Below, piece by piece: positions 31,564 through 39,719 of a stretch of DNA of 64,000 nt. The position numbers and the translations under genes are program-made. This DNA is from Nitrogeniibacter mangrovi (GTDB lineage Bacteria > Pseudomonadota > Gammaproteobacteria > Burkholderiales > Rhodocyclaceae): positions 1,364,001 through 1,428,000 of the forward strand of contig NZ_CP048836.1 of the NCBI RefSeq assembly GCF_010983895.1, read 5' to 3'. The notes beneath the pieces are model-generated. The model was not told the origin of the DNA, did not search any database, and was given only the letters and a program-made list of their open reading frames with translations. Positions within the stretch are counted from its first letter, which is position 1. Every line of letters starts with the position of its first letter.

Positions 31564-33699
31564 GTGTTCGAACGATTCCGATCCCGACGCGCGCGCCGCG
31601 GTGTCCACGAGCGCTGGAAGCGCACCGACACCCGACGGGTCCTCGACGTGCTGTTCCGCAATCTCGACGGCATGGCGTTTCGCTGCGCCATCGATGCGGA
31701 CTGGACCATGCGTTTCGTCAGCGACGGCTGCGAGGCGCTGACCGGCTATCCGGCCGAGGACTTCGAGCGTGCCCGGGTACGTTTCGAGACGATCACCCAC
31801 CCCGACGATCGGCGCCAGGTGCGCGACACCATCATGGCCGCCGTCGAGTACGGGCGGAACTATCGCGTGGAGTATCGGATCCACGCCGCCGATGGGCGGG
31901 AAAAGTGGGTGCTCGAGCGCGGGCTCGCGGTGACCGACGAGGCGGGCGAGCTGGTGCTCGAAGGCATCGTCGAGGACATCACCGACCGGGTGATGGCCCA
32001 GCTGCAGCAGGCGGAAACCGAACTGCGCTACCGCAGCATCTTCGAAAATTCCGCGATCGGCATGTTCCAGACCACCGCCGACGGTCGCTACATCGCCGCC
32101 AACCGCGCCCTGGCCGCGCTGTATGGCTACGACTCGCCCCTCGACCTGATCGAGCGTATCGCCGACATCTCCACCGGGCTGTATGTGGATGCCGGGCGGC
32201 GCGAGGTGTTCCGGACCCTCATCCGCAACGAGGGGGTGGTGCACGATTTCGAATCCGAGGTGCGCCGCGCCGACGGCGAGCGCATCTGGATCTCCGAGAA
32301 CGCCCACGCGGTGCTCGGCCCCGATGGTGAGGTGCTGCATTACGAGGGCACCGTCATCGACATCACCGCACGGCGCCGCTACGAGCACGAGCTGGAGTTT
32401 CGCGCCACCCATGACGTACTCACCGGGCTGCCCAACCGCAACCTGCTCAAGGATCGCCTCGCCCAGGCGATCCATCATGCCCAGCGCAGCGGACACCGGG
32501 TGCCCGTGGCCTTTGTCGATCTGGACAACTTCAAGCTGGTCAACGACAGCCTCGGCCACCCGGCCGGCGATGAACTGCTGCGCACCATCGCGGCCCGGCT
32601 CACCGAGACCCTGCGCTGCGACGACACCGTGGCCCGCTATGGCGGAGACGAATTCGTGCTGGTGCTCGGCGAACAGGACGACGTGCAGGCCACGCTGAGC
32701 ACCCTGGAGCGCATTCGCGCCGCGATCGCGCAGCCGCTGCGCATCGGTGCGCACCGCCTCCATGTGGGCTGCAGCATCGGGGTCGCCCTGTATCCGGATG
32801 ACGGCGACAGCGTGGATCTGCTGCTCAGCCACGCCGACGCTGCCATGTATCAGGCCAAGACCCAGGGCAAGGGCTGCGCGCGCTTCTACTCGCGCGCCTT
32901 CGACGGCGTCTCGAGCGAGCGCCTGGCGCTCGAATCGGCGCTGCATTCGGCGCTGTCGCTGGGGCAGATCGATCTGTACTACCAGCCCCGGGTCGGGCTC
33001 GACGGGCGGCCGCGCGGGTGCGAGGCGCTCATGCGCTGGCAGCGTCCCGACGGCTTCGTGCCGCCCGACCGCTTCATCCCCATCGCCGAGGAGACCGGCC
33101 TGATCGGCTCGCTGACCGACTTCGCGCTCATGCGTGCCTGCGCGGATGCGGCTGCCTGGCCCGAGACCATGCGTGCGCTGTCGGTGTCGGTCAACATCTC
33201 CTCACGCATGTTCGCCGACGGCACCCTGCCCGAGCGGGTGCGCCATGCCTGCGCCAGCACCGGCCTGCCGCCGCAGCGGCTGGAGCTGGAGATCACCGAG
33301 AGCCTGTTGGCCGAACCGGATCAGGGGGTGGGGGAGCAACTGCACGAGATCCGCGCCATGGGCGTGCGCATCGCCCTCGACGACTTCGGCACCGGCTATT
33401 GTGCGCTGGCCTATCTGCGCCAGTTTCCCATCGACACCCTGAAGGTGGATCGGGCCTTCGTGCTCGAATGCGATCAGTCGGACGATGCCCGGGCGCTGGT
33501 GCGCGCGATCGTGTCGCTGGGGCACAGCCTCGGGCTCGGGTTGGTGGCGGAGGGGCTGGAGCGGGCCAGCCAGCTCGGCGAGCTGGCGCAGCTGGGCTGC
33601 GACGAGTTCCAGGGCTACATGTTCGCCGCGCCGATGCCGCTGGCACGCTTCATTCACTGGTTCGCCTCGGAGCCCGCCGAACTGCGTGACGTGGCCTGA
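31564..33699 (+). CDS. PAS-PAS-GGDEF-EAL protein, putative bifunctional c-di-GMP cyclase/phosphodiesterase
   Basis: 711 residues from GTG 31564; there is no in-frame ATG before the first PAS domain. Two PAS domains: about 30-145 with DADWTMRFVSDGCEALTGYP and about 150-275 with YRSIFENSAIGMFQTTADG. GGDEF domain about 280-440 with the intact active site ARYGGDEF and an I-site RxxD (RCDD) 5 residues before it. EAL domain about 455-700 with CEALMRW, the catalytic LEITESLLAE, and LDDFGTGYCALAYLR. Both activities look possible. Convergent with ycgR, with 12 bases between the stops. Confidence 0.92.
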   Translation: MFERFRSRRARRGVHERWKRTDTRRVLDVLFRNLDGMAFRCAIDADWTMRFVSDGCEALTGYPAEDFERARVRFETITHPDDRRQVRDTIMAAVEYGRNYRVEYRIHAADGREKWVLERGLAVTDEAGELVLEGIVEDITDRVMAQLQQAETELRYRSIFENSAIGMFQTTADGRYIAANRALAALYGYDSPLDLIERIADISTGLYVDAGRREVFRTLIRNEGVVHDFESEVRRADGERIWISENAHAVLGPDGEVLHYEGTVIDITARRRYEHELEFRATHDVLTGLPNRNLLKDRLAQAIHHAQRSGHRVPVAFVDLDNFKLVNDSLGHPAGDELLRTIAARLTETLRCDDTVARYGGDEFVLVLGEQDDVQATLSTLERIRAAIAQPLRIGAHRLHVGCSIGVALYPDDGDSVDLLLSHADAAMYQAKTQGKGCARFYSRAFDGVSSERLALESALHSALSLGQIDLYYQPRVGLDGRPRGCEALMRWQRPDGFVPPDRFIPIAEETGLIGSLTDFALMRACADAAAWPETMRALSVSVNISSRMFADGTLPERVRHACASTGLPPQRLELEITESLLAEPDQGVGEQLHEIRAMGVRIALDDFGTGYCALAYLRQFPIDTLKVDRAFVLECDQSDDARALVRAIVSLGHSLGLGLVAEGLERASQLGELAQLGCDEFQGYMFAAPMPLARFIHWFASEPAELRDVA

Positions 33700-33711
33700 C
33701 GCCGGGACGCG

Positions 33712-34485
33712 TCAGAGGCCGCGTTCGCGCGCGCTGCGCTCCCGTTCGACCTTGAGGATGTACTTGTGGATGAGGGAGGCGACCTTGTCGGAGAGGTCGA
33801 CGAACTCGCAGCCGGCGCGCAGCATCGAGATGCCGTTGCGGTTGGTGACGCGGAACACGCTGCGGATGCGCAGCTTCGCGGTGATGGTGCCGGTCTCGGG
33901 CAGCTGGATCTGGCAGCTGGTGAACTCGGTGTCCGGCTTGAACTCGATGCCCTCGGGCGGCACCACGATGGCGACGCCGCCGCCGGAGATGTCGAGTACG
34001 CGCGCTTCGTAGGTGCTGGGCGGCCCGCTCTCGCCGGGCACGGGAATCTGGCAAACCAGCGAATGGGACACCGGCGCGGTCAGGCGGAAGTACTCGCGCC
34101 GCTGCAGACGCAGGAGGCGATCGGGAATATCGGCGACCAGGGCGGGCCGGCCATCATGCTCGATCCGGTCGACGCCGGCCAGGGGGAACTGGATCTTCAC
34201 GCTGTCGAGCTGGGTGATGCAGATGAGCGCCTCGGCATTCTCGGCGCGGCGCTGCTGGCTGGTGTCGGCGGGCATGTCGAGCAGCAGACGGCCGTGGTCG
34301 ACTTCCAGCACCGTGGTGAGCATGAAATCGCGCGAACCGTTGATGTACGCGGTGACCATGGCCCGCCTGCGGATCAGGTTGCGCAGCACCTGTTCGATCT
34401 CGACGGAATCCCGGAGCAGGTATTGGGCGAAATCGTCCGATTGCAGCAGTTCGAACTTGAGCGCGGGGTTGTCTTTCTCGGTCAT
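33712..34485 (-). CDS. ycgR: Flagellar brake protein YcgR (PilZ domain)
   Basis: 257 residues. The N-terminal YcgR domain (about 30-125, MVTAYINGSRDFMLTTVLEV) is followed by a PilZ domain with RLQRREYFRLTAP (RxxxR) and VLDISGGGVAIVVP (DxSxxG), the c-di-GMP-binding pair. Bound c-di-GMP makes YcgR slow the flagellar motor. At the end of the flagellar run, 78 bases after the flhB-like gene. Confidence 0.93.
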   Translation of the reverse strand: MTEKDNPALKFELLQSDDFAQYLLRDSVEIEQVLRNLIRRRAMVTAYINGSRDFMLTTVLEVDHGRLLLDMPADTSQQRRAENAEALICITQLDSVKIQFPLAGVDRIEHDGRPALVADIPDRLLRLQRREYFRLTAPVSHSLVCQIPVPGESGPPSTYEARVLDISGGGVAIVVPPEGIEFKPDTEFTSCQIQLPETGTITAKLRIRSVFRVTNRNGISMLRAGCEFVDLSDKVASLIHKYILKVERERSARERGL

Positions 34486-34563
34486 GCGGGTGTCGGGTTC
34501 AGGTGGGTCGGGATGGTGAGGGCTTTATATCATGGACCGGACAACCGTCTGGCGGCCCCCCGG

Positions 34564-34857
34564 TTATCGGTGCCGGGCGGCCTGTTCGGCCTTGTACAGC
34601 CAGGCCAGCAGCTCGGCCACGGCCACGTACAGTTGCGGCGGGATGCGCTCGTCCAGGTCCACCTGCATGAGCAGGGCGACCATCTCCGGCGACTCGTGCA
34701 CATACACCCCCGCCTCGCGGGCCCGCTCGATGATCTCGCGCGCGATCAGCCCCTTGCCCTTGGCGACCACGCGCGGCGCGGCATCGCCGGCCGAGTAGGC
34801 CAGCGCCACCGCTTCGGCGCGCGATTCGTCGGCGAGCTCAGGTGTCCGTTCGGCCAT
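34564..34857 (-). CDS. FlhB-like C-terminal domain protein (FhlB type)
   Basis: 97 residues matching only the cytoplasmic domain of the flagellar export gate protein FlhB: AVALAYSAGD, APRVVAKGKGLIAREI, YVHESPEMVALLMQVDLDE and IPPQLYVAVAELLAWLY. It lacks membrane helices and the NPTH autocleavage site. Such stand-alone paralogues often sit beside fliK and may tune export-substrate switching. The start overlaps fliK by 20 bases. Confidence 0.88.
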   Translation of the reverse strand: MAERTPELADESRAEAVALAYSAGDAAPRVVAKGKGLIAREIIERAREAGVYVHESPEMVALLMQVDLDERIPPQLYVAVAELLAWLYKAEQAARHR

Positions 34858-35965
34858 CGCGCAGGCTCACATGCAGGTTTTTCAGGGGGACGTTGGCCGC
34901 CTCCAGCGCGCTTGCCAGTGTGCTGCGGCCGGTGTTGAGCGAGCGGACGGATTCGGCCGAGTCGGCGGACAGGCGGATGCGGATGCCGCTGCGGTCCAGT
35001 TCGAGCCGGGCTTCGACCCCGCCGAGCTCCGGCAGGGTCAGTCGCAGGGTCGTCTTCCACGGGATCGGCTCGTCGGCACCCTCCCGGCCGTCGGGGGGAT
35101 CCTCGATTTCCAGCTCCACCGGTTGCCCGGGCCAGGCCTGCCCATGCCATACGTAATGATGCGTGGCCAGCGCGTCGAGCTGTTGGTGCACGACCGGCAT
35201 GAGCCGCTCCGCCACGGGTGAGCGCGCCGCGGTGGCGGCGGCATTGGCGCCGCCGGCGTCCTTGAGCGCGGTGGCGGTGGCTTCCTGCATCTGGGCCGTC
35301 CACGTGTTCGCCGCCGGTTGTGCGGCCCCTGATCGGGCGAATGCGCCCGGGTCGGGGGCGGTGGCGACGGTGGACAGCTGACCCTGGGGCTGGCGCAACA
35401 GGGTGTCGGTCGGCACCTTGCCGGCCATCCAGCGCGCCTGCTGGGCCTCGTAGAACAGTCCGCTTTCGCTCACGGCCTGCTGTAGCGCCGGCGCCAGGTT
35501 CTGCGGCACCACGTTGCCGGCGCTCACCAGCGGCTGGCCGCCGGCCAGACGCGCGGCCTCGGGGGCGGGCTGGCCGGTGAGCAGAAAGCTGATGAGCTGC
35601 CCCGTGGGGCTCAGGCTGGGGCGTGCGCCTGCGTTGGCCGCTTGGGCGGTCGCGGCCGGATCGCCGGCCGGCTGGGCGATGACGGCACGTGGGGTCTGGC
35701 GGGCGACGACCAGGTCGAGGATGTCGCCGGGGCGCGCCTGTTGGGCCAGGGCGAGTTTGATCGTCTTGCCGTCGACAACGCCTTCGAAGGTGCCGTCGGG
35801 CAGGGCACGCTGGATCTGTGCGGTGAGCCGGTCGCCCGGACGGAATTGCGGCAGGTCCGCCGGAATGGGGCGAGCGCCCTTGAGCGGTTCGAGGGGCGGC
35901 TCGTCGGAAAAGAAGCTGGCCTCGGTCAGGAGTCTGAGCCGGGCCGCAAGATCTCCTGGAATCAT
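34838..35965 (-). CDS. fliK: Flagellar hook-length control protein FliK
   Basis: 375 residues. FliK is a secreted ruler that stops hook growth and triggers FlhB switching. The N-terminal and central parts are Ala/Gln/Pro-rich, as usual. The C-terminal domain carries WKTTLRLTLPELGGVEARLEL, GIRIRLSADSAESVRSLN and LKNLHVSLRD, the Flg_hook pattern. Separated from the fliT gene by 76 bases without a gene. Confidence 0.88.
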   Translation of the reverse strand: MIPGDLAARLRLLTEASFFSDEPPLEPLKGARPIPADLPQFRPGDRLTAQIQRALPDGTFEGVVDGKTIKLALAQQARPGDILDLVVARQTPRAVIAQPAGDPAATAQAANAGARPSLSPTGQLISFLLTGQPAPEAARLAGGQPLVSAGNVVPQNLAPALQQAVSESGLFYEAQQARWMAGKVPTDTLLRQPQGQLSTVATAPDPGAFARSGAAQPAANTWTAQMQEATATALKDAGGANAAATAARSPVAERLMPVVHQQLDALATHHYVWHGQAWPGQPVELEIEDPPDGREGADEPIPWKTTLRLTLPELGGVEARLELDRSGIRIRLSADSAESVRSLNTGRSTLASALEAANVPLKNLHVSLRDGRTDT

Positions 35966-36041
35966 GGGCCTTCAGTCCGGCGGCCCCGCGATGGCGCCGT
36001 CAGTGTCTGCCTCCGGCATGCGGCACCCCGTGCCACATGAA

Positions 36042-36368
36042 TTATCGGTAACTTTCCGACACCTTGCGGTGCATGCGGGTGTCGGTCGCCTCGGATCGAA
36101 GCCGCTCCTGAATCGCCTGGATCTGCGGAACGGTGTGTTCGATCGCCGCCAGGGCGTCGCGGATCTGCTGCGCGATGAGCGGAGCGTCCTCACGTTGCGC
36201 CAACCGGGCCGGATGGGCCTGGAGGTGGGCGATCAGGTTCTCGTAGGGGGTCTGCAACGCGAGCAGGCGCTCGGCATCGCCCTGTTGCGCCGCATTCGCC
36301 ATGTCGGCGAGTACGGCGGCCAGATCGCCATAATCGTCTTTCAGGCCCCGGGGCGCTTGCTCGGCCAT
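36042..36368 (-). CDS. fliT: Flagellar export chaperone FliT
   Basis: 108-residue helical protein (MAEQAPRGLKDDYGDLAAVL). The start at 36368 shares a base with the fliS stop (TAATG). FliT binds the filament cap FliD and, in enterics, FlhD4C2. Sequence conservation in this family is weak; the call rests on size, helical content, the IQERLRSE-like tail and position after fliS. Confidence 0.75.
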   Translation of the reverse strand: MAEQAPRGLKDDYGDLAAVLADMANAAQQGDAERLLALQTPYENLIAHLQAHPARLAQREDAPLIAQQIRDALAAIEHTVPQIQAIQERLRSEATDTRMHRKVSESYR

Positions 36369-36781
36369 TACACCTGCGCCTGGGTCGCGTTCGGGGTGCC
36401 GATCTGTTTCCATGCGTCGGCGAGCTGGTCGAGCAGGCCGTAGGCCTCGTCGAGCAGATCGGCATCGTTGTTCAGGTTGGCCTTGAGCAGCTGCATGATG
36501 ATGTATTCGTAGAGCTGATCGAGGTTGTTCGCCAGTTCCCCGCCGTCCTTGATGTTCAGTGCCGCGCGCAGGCCGCTGCCGATGATGTCGATGGCCTTGT
36601 TGATCGACTGGGCCTTCTCGATGGTCTTGTGCTCCATCATGCTGGCCTTGCCCAGCGTGATCGCCAGCAGGGCACCATCGAACAGCATCGTGACCAGGCC
36701 ATGCGGAGAGGTGCCCAGGGCTTCCGCTTCGATACCGGCGGAGCGATAGGCGGCGGAGGGGTTGGTGGTGTTCATCAACAT
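36368..36781 (-). CDS. fliS: Flagellin export chaperone FliS
   Basis: 137 residues. FliS features: AAYRSAGIEAEALGTSPHGLV near the N-terminus, MLFDGALLAI, KAIDIIGSGLRAALNIKDGG and YEYIIMQLLKANLNND. It keeps flagellin unfolded for export through the type III apparatus. An internal ATG two codons in is an equally good start. Sits between fliD and fliT. Confidence 0.93.
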   Translation of the reverse strand: MLMNTTNPSAAYRSAGIEAEALGTSPHGLVTMLFDGALLAITLGKASMMEHKTIEKAQSINKAIDIIGSGLRAALNIKDGGELANNLDQLYEYIIMQLLKANLNNDADLLDEAYGLLDQLADAWKQIGTPNATQAQV

Positions 36782-36820
36782 GGTTGTCGGATCCCTCTAG
36801 AGTGCTCGTGGGTGCGTGGC

Positions 36821-38164
36821 TCAGTTGCTGCCGGGCAGGCTGGCCAACTGTTGGGTCAGGTAGGTGCTGGTGGTGTTGAGGCTGCCCATCAGCGTGTCGA
36901 GTGCGGTGAATTGCGCGCGCAGGCGCGTTTCGGTGGCGGTCAGCTGCTGTTCCAGACGGGTGCGCTGGTCGTCGATGGACGACAGCGACGTCTCGATGCC
37001 ATTGACCCGGTTGTCGATCAGTCCATCGGCCTGGGTGAAGGCGGTGGCCATGTCCTCGACGGCGCTGCCATAGGCGCCCAGTGCGGTGACGACGCCGTTG
37101 AAGTCGGTATTGACCGCGTCATCGAGGGTGCTGCTGTTGAAGCTCAGGGTCCCGTCCTGGCCGAGCTGGACACCGAGGCTGTAGAGGAATTCGAAACTGC
37201 TGCCCGACAGGCTGGCCGGTGCGAGGCCGATGCTGTCGCGCATGTGGTTGAGCACGGTGCGGGTGGTCGCGTCGCCGTTGAGCGGCTTGGCGGTCTTGGT
37301 TTCCGAATCGTAAGCCGTCTGCGTGCCGATCTCGGTCTTCAGCGCGTTGTAGGCGTCGACGAAGGATTGCACCGCATCGGTGATGCCCGAGTTGTCCCGC
37401 GCCACGTCCAGCGTGCTGGTGCCGACCGCCGTGGCGGTGATGGTCACGTTGGCGATGGCCGAGGTCACCTGGTTGCTCTGCGAGGTGACGGTCTCGCCCT
37501 CGACCTTGATGACTGCGTTCTGCGCCGTCACCGCGTTGGCGTTGCCGGTGTCGAAGGTCGCCAGGCTCGAGAGGTTGGCGTCGCCGCTGGTGACCGACAG
37601 CGAGAAGGCGTTGTCGGTGCCGGTGTCGCGCGAGGTGAGCACGAGGCGGCTGCCCGAGTCGCCATTGACGACGGTGGCGCGCACGCCGATGTCCGCGTCG
37701 TTGACCGCGTTGGCGATGTCCTGCAGCGAGTTGGTGGCCGAGGAGATGACCACGTCCTGGTTGGTGCCGTTGATGTTGAAGCTCAGGGTGCCGGCGCCGA
37801 AGTTCGTGCTCGCGCCGTACAGCGACGAGAACGACTTTTGCGCCTGGGCGAGCTGGACCACCTCGACCGCATAGCTGCCTTCCTTGGCGAAGGTGCCCGC
37901 GGTGGCCGCGATGACGTCGGCGTCACCGACGGTGGCCGCGAACCCCGCCAGCTTGTTGGGATCGGCCAGCGTCGCCGCCGCGCTCTGCAGATCGGACAGA
38001 CGGCTCTTGAGGGTGCCGAACGCCGAGATCTGGGCGTTGAACGCCGATTCCTTGGTATCGAGCTTGTTCAGCGGCTGGCGCTCGATGGCCATCAGCTGGG
38101 TCACGATACTGTTCGAATCGATGCCCGATCCGATGCCAAGCGAGGAGATGGTTCCGGTGGCCAT
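36821..38164 (-). CDS. fliD: Flagellar filament cap protein FliD
   Basis: 447 residues. The N-terminal FliD_N domain starts ISSLGIGSGIDSNSIVTQLM with IERQPLNKLDTKESAFNAQI. The C-terminal FliD_C has SFEFLYSLGVQLGQDGTLSF and VNGIETSLSSIDDQRTRLEQ. Terminal coiled-coils flank a Thr/Ser/Ala-rich variable centre. Forms the pentameric cap that promotes flagellin assembly. Preceded by flaG, followed by fliS. Confidence 0.95.
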   Translation of the reverse strand: MATGTISSLGIGSGIDSNSIVTQLMAIERQPLNKLDTKESAFNAQISAFGTLKSRLSDLQSAAATLADPNKLAGFAATVGDADVIAATAGTFAKEGSYAVEVVQLAQAQKSFSSLYGASTNFGAGTLSFNINGTNQDVVISSATNSLQDIANAVNDADIGVRATVVNGDSGSRLVLTSRDTGTDNAFSLSVTSGDANLSSLATFDTGNANAVTAQNAVIKVEGETVTSQSNQVTSAIANVTITATAVGTSTLDVARDNSGITDAVQSFVDAYNALKTEIGTQTAYDSETKTAKPLNGDATTRTVLNHMRDSIGLAPASLSGSSFEFLYSLGVQLGQDGTLSFNSSTLDDAVNTDFNGVVTALGAYGSAVEDMATAFTQADGLIDNRVNGIETSLSSIDDQRTRLEQQLTATETRLRAQFTALDTLMGSLNTTSTYLTQQLASLPGSN

Positions 38165-38176
38165 GATGCTGCCTCC

Positions 38177-38599
38177 TTACGCCTTTTGCTCGACGAGCAT
38201 GCCGGCGCGATAGTTCTGGATCTGCTCGTTCAGTTTCTCGGCGATCTTGAGAAACTCGTCCGACGGAATCTGGCGGATAACCTCTTCCGAATCCCGGTCG
38301 ATGATCTTGACCACCACCGCGTCCGCCTTGTCGTTCATCGTGAAGGTGATGTCGACGGATTTGGGTGTGATCGCGGTCTGGGCGCGCTCGAGCGCTTCGC
38401 GCAGCGCCTCGTTGTTGCTGTTGATGGCGGTGGTCTTGCCGTCCTCTACCGGGCGCTGGGCGCTTGCGGTGTTCGCTACCGATTGAGACTTGTCGACCTG
38501 CGGTGACGTTCCCGCCTTGCTCCCCTGCGTGATCTGCGCGAGCGGCTGCGGCTTGGAGACAAACTGCGTAGCGGGGGGTGACGTGGGCTGGATTGCCAT
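38177..38599 (-). CDS. flaG: FlaG family flagellar protein
   Basis: 140 residues. A disordered Gln/Ser/Thr-rich N-terminus is followed by the FlaG domain: DITFTMNDKADAVVVKIIDR and EEVIRQIPSDEFLKIAEKL. FlaG influences filament length in several polar flagellates. Lies between fliC and fliD, 12 bases before fliD. Confidence 0.92.
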   Translation of the reverse strand: MAIQPTSPPATQFVSKPQPLAQITQGSKAGTSPQVDKSQSVANTASAQRPVEDGKTTAINSNNEALREALERAQTAITPKSVDITFTMNDKADAVVVKIIDRDSEEVIRQIPSDEFLKIAEKLNEQIQNYRAGMLVEQKA

Positions 38600-38661
38600 G
38601 TTCTTCTCCTGTCCGAAAACGCCCGAGGTGGCAAATTCTGCCGCCCCGGGCGCCTTGTTCC

Positions 38662-38689
38662 GGCAACGGTTGCCGGTGAATCACCGGCA
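38662..38689. other. Two adjacent hairpins after fliC
   Basis: GGCAAC-G-GTTGCC (38662-38674) overlaps TGCCGGTGA-A-TCACCGGCA (38671-38689). They begin 9 bases after the fliC stop. No U-run follows on the minus strand, so this is more likely an mRNA-stabilising or attenuating structure that lets fliC be expressed above flaG-fliD than a full terminator. Confidence 0.5.
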
Positions 38690-38697
38690 CTCGATGC

Positions 38698-39489
38698 TTA
38701 ACGGAGCAGCGACAGCACGTTTTGCGGCACGGCGTTGGCTTGCGCCACCATCGCCGTACCCGACTGTTGCAGGATCTGTGCCCGCGACAGGTTGGCCGTT
38801 TCGGCCGCGAAGTCGGCATCCATGATGCGGCTACGGGCGGCGTACTGGTTTTCACGCGCGGTCTCGAGCTGGGAGATGGTGAAATCCATCCGGCCCATCA
38901 CGGCACCGATCGTCGCGCGGTTGGAAGCCACGCTGTTCAGGGCGGTGTCGATCGCGGAGATCGCGGCCGACGCACTGCCGGAGGTACTGATGTTCCCGGT
39001 CGGTGCGGCCACGCTCGAGAAGGTGGCGGCCATGCTGTCGGTGGCGGCGGCGCCGATCTGGAACGAGAACGAGCCGAAGACCGACTGGTTGTTCAGTTTG
39101 GCGGCGCCCTGCAGGCGACCCATCTCGGTCTGCAGTTGCGAGAATTCCGAGTTGAGGTAGCCGCGTTCGGTATCGGAAATGGTGCCGTTGAGCGACTGGA
39201 CGGCCAGTTCGCGCATCCGCTGGAGCATGTCTGCCGAGGTGGACAGTGCGCCGTCAGCGGTCTGGGCGAAGGAAATGCCGTCGGAGGCGTTGCGCATCGC
39301 GACCGTCAGACCGCGTGCGTCGGCTTCCATGCGCTGGGCCACTGCCAGGCCGGCTGCGTCGTCACGGGCGCTGTTGACGCGCAGACCGGAGGACAGACGC
39401 TGCAGGGCGGTCGCGAGACCTTTCTGGCTGCTGTTCAGGTTGCGCTGTGCATTCAGCGAATAGACGTTGGTGTTGATGACTTGTGCCAT
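38698..39489 (-). CDS. fliC: Flagellin FliC (short form)
   Basis: 263 residues, clearly shorter than enteric flagellins (about 500) because the D2/D3 hypervariable region is missing. The conserved ends are complete: MAQVINTNVYSLNAQRNLN and RLSSGLRVNSARDDAAGLAV; C-terminal SRIMDADFAAETANLSRAQI ending NVLSLLR. A Ser/Thr/Ala-rich stretch (about residues 160-185) would be the surface-exposed part and a possible O-glycosylation target. AGGAGA precedes the ATG. Confidence 0.95.
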   Translation of the reverse strand: MAQVINTNVYSLNAQRNLNSSQKGLATALQRLSSGLRVNSARDDAAGLAVAQRMEADARGLTVAMRNASDGISFAQTADGALSTSADMLQRMRELAVQSLNGTISDTERGYLNSEFSQLQTEMGRLQGAAKLNNQSVFGSFSFQIGAAATDSMAATFSSVAAPTGNISTSGSASAAISAIDTALNSVASNRATIGAVMGRMDFTISQLETARENQYAARSRIMDADFAAETANLSRAQILQQSGTAMVAQANAVPQNVLSLLR

Positions 39490-39591
39490 GGTTATTCTCC
39501 TGATTAGGACTGCGGGGGAGCGGGTAAGTCGTTGTGTCCGTCCCCTTGGTGCTCTCTACGGCGAGGGGGAGAAAAACTGAAGGCATTTTTT

Positions 39592-39619
39592 TCTTCGGTG
39601 GCGCCCGTAAACCCCTTTG
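39592..39619 (-). promoter_or_regulatory. Weak candidate flagellar sigma-28 promoter for fliC
   Basis: Minus strand: CAAAG (39619-39615), 15-base spacer, ACCGAAGA (39599-39592), compared with the FliA pattern (TCAAG/TAAAG and GCCGATAA). Match is partial. It lies between the terminator of the upstream glycan gene and fliC, the right place for a class 3 promoter. Confidence 0.3.
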
Positions 39620-39621
39620 CC

Positions 39622-39660
39622 ACAAAGAAAAGCAGCCCCTCGCCCATGAAGGTCGAGGGG
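39622..39660 (-). terminator. Rho-independent terminator of the glycan operon
   Basis: Minus strand: CCCCTCG (39660-39654), 11-base loop, CGAGGGG (39642-39636), then CTGCTTTTCTTT. It ends transcription from the giant glycosyltransferase gene before fliC, so fliC has its own promoter. Confidence 0.75.
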
Positions 39661-39719
39661 CACTGCGCCCTGAAGGGTCATGTGCTCATCGGGCACCGAT
39701 ATGCCGGATTTCTGCCGGT

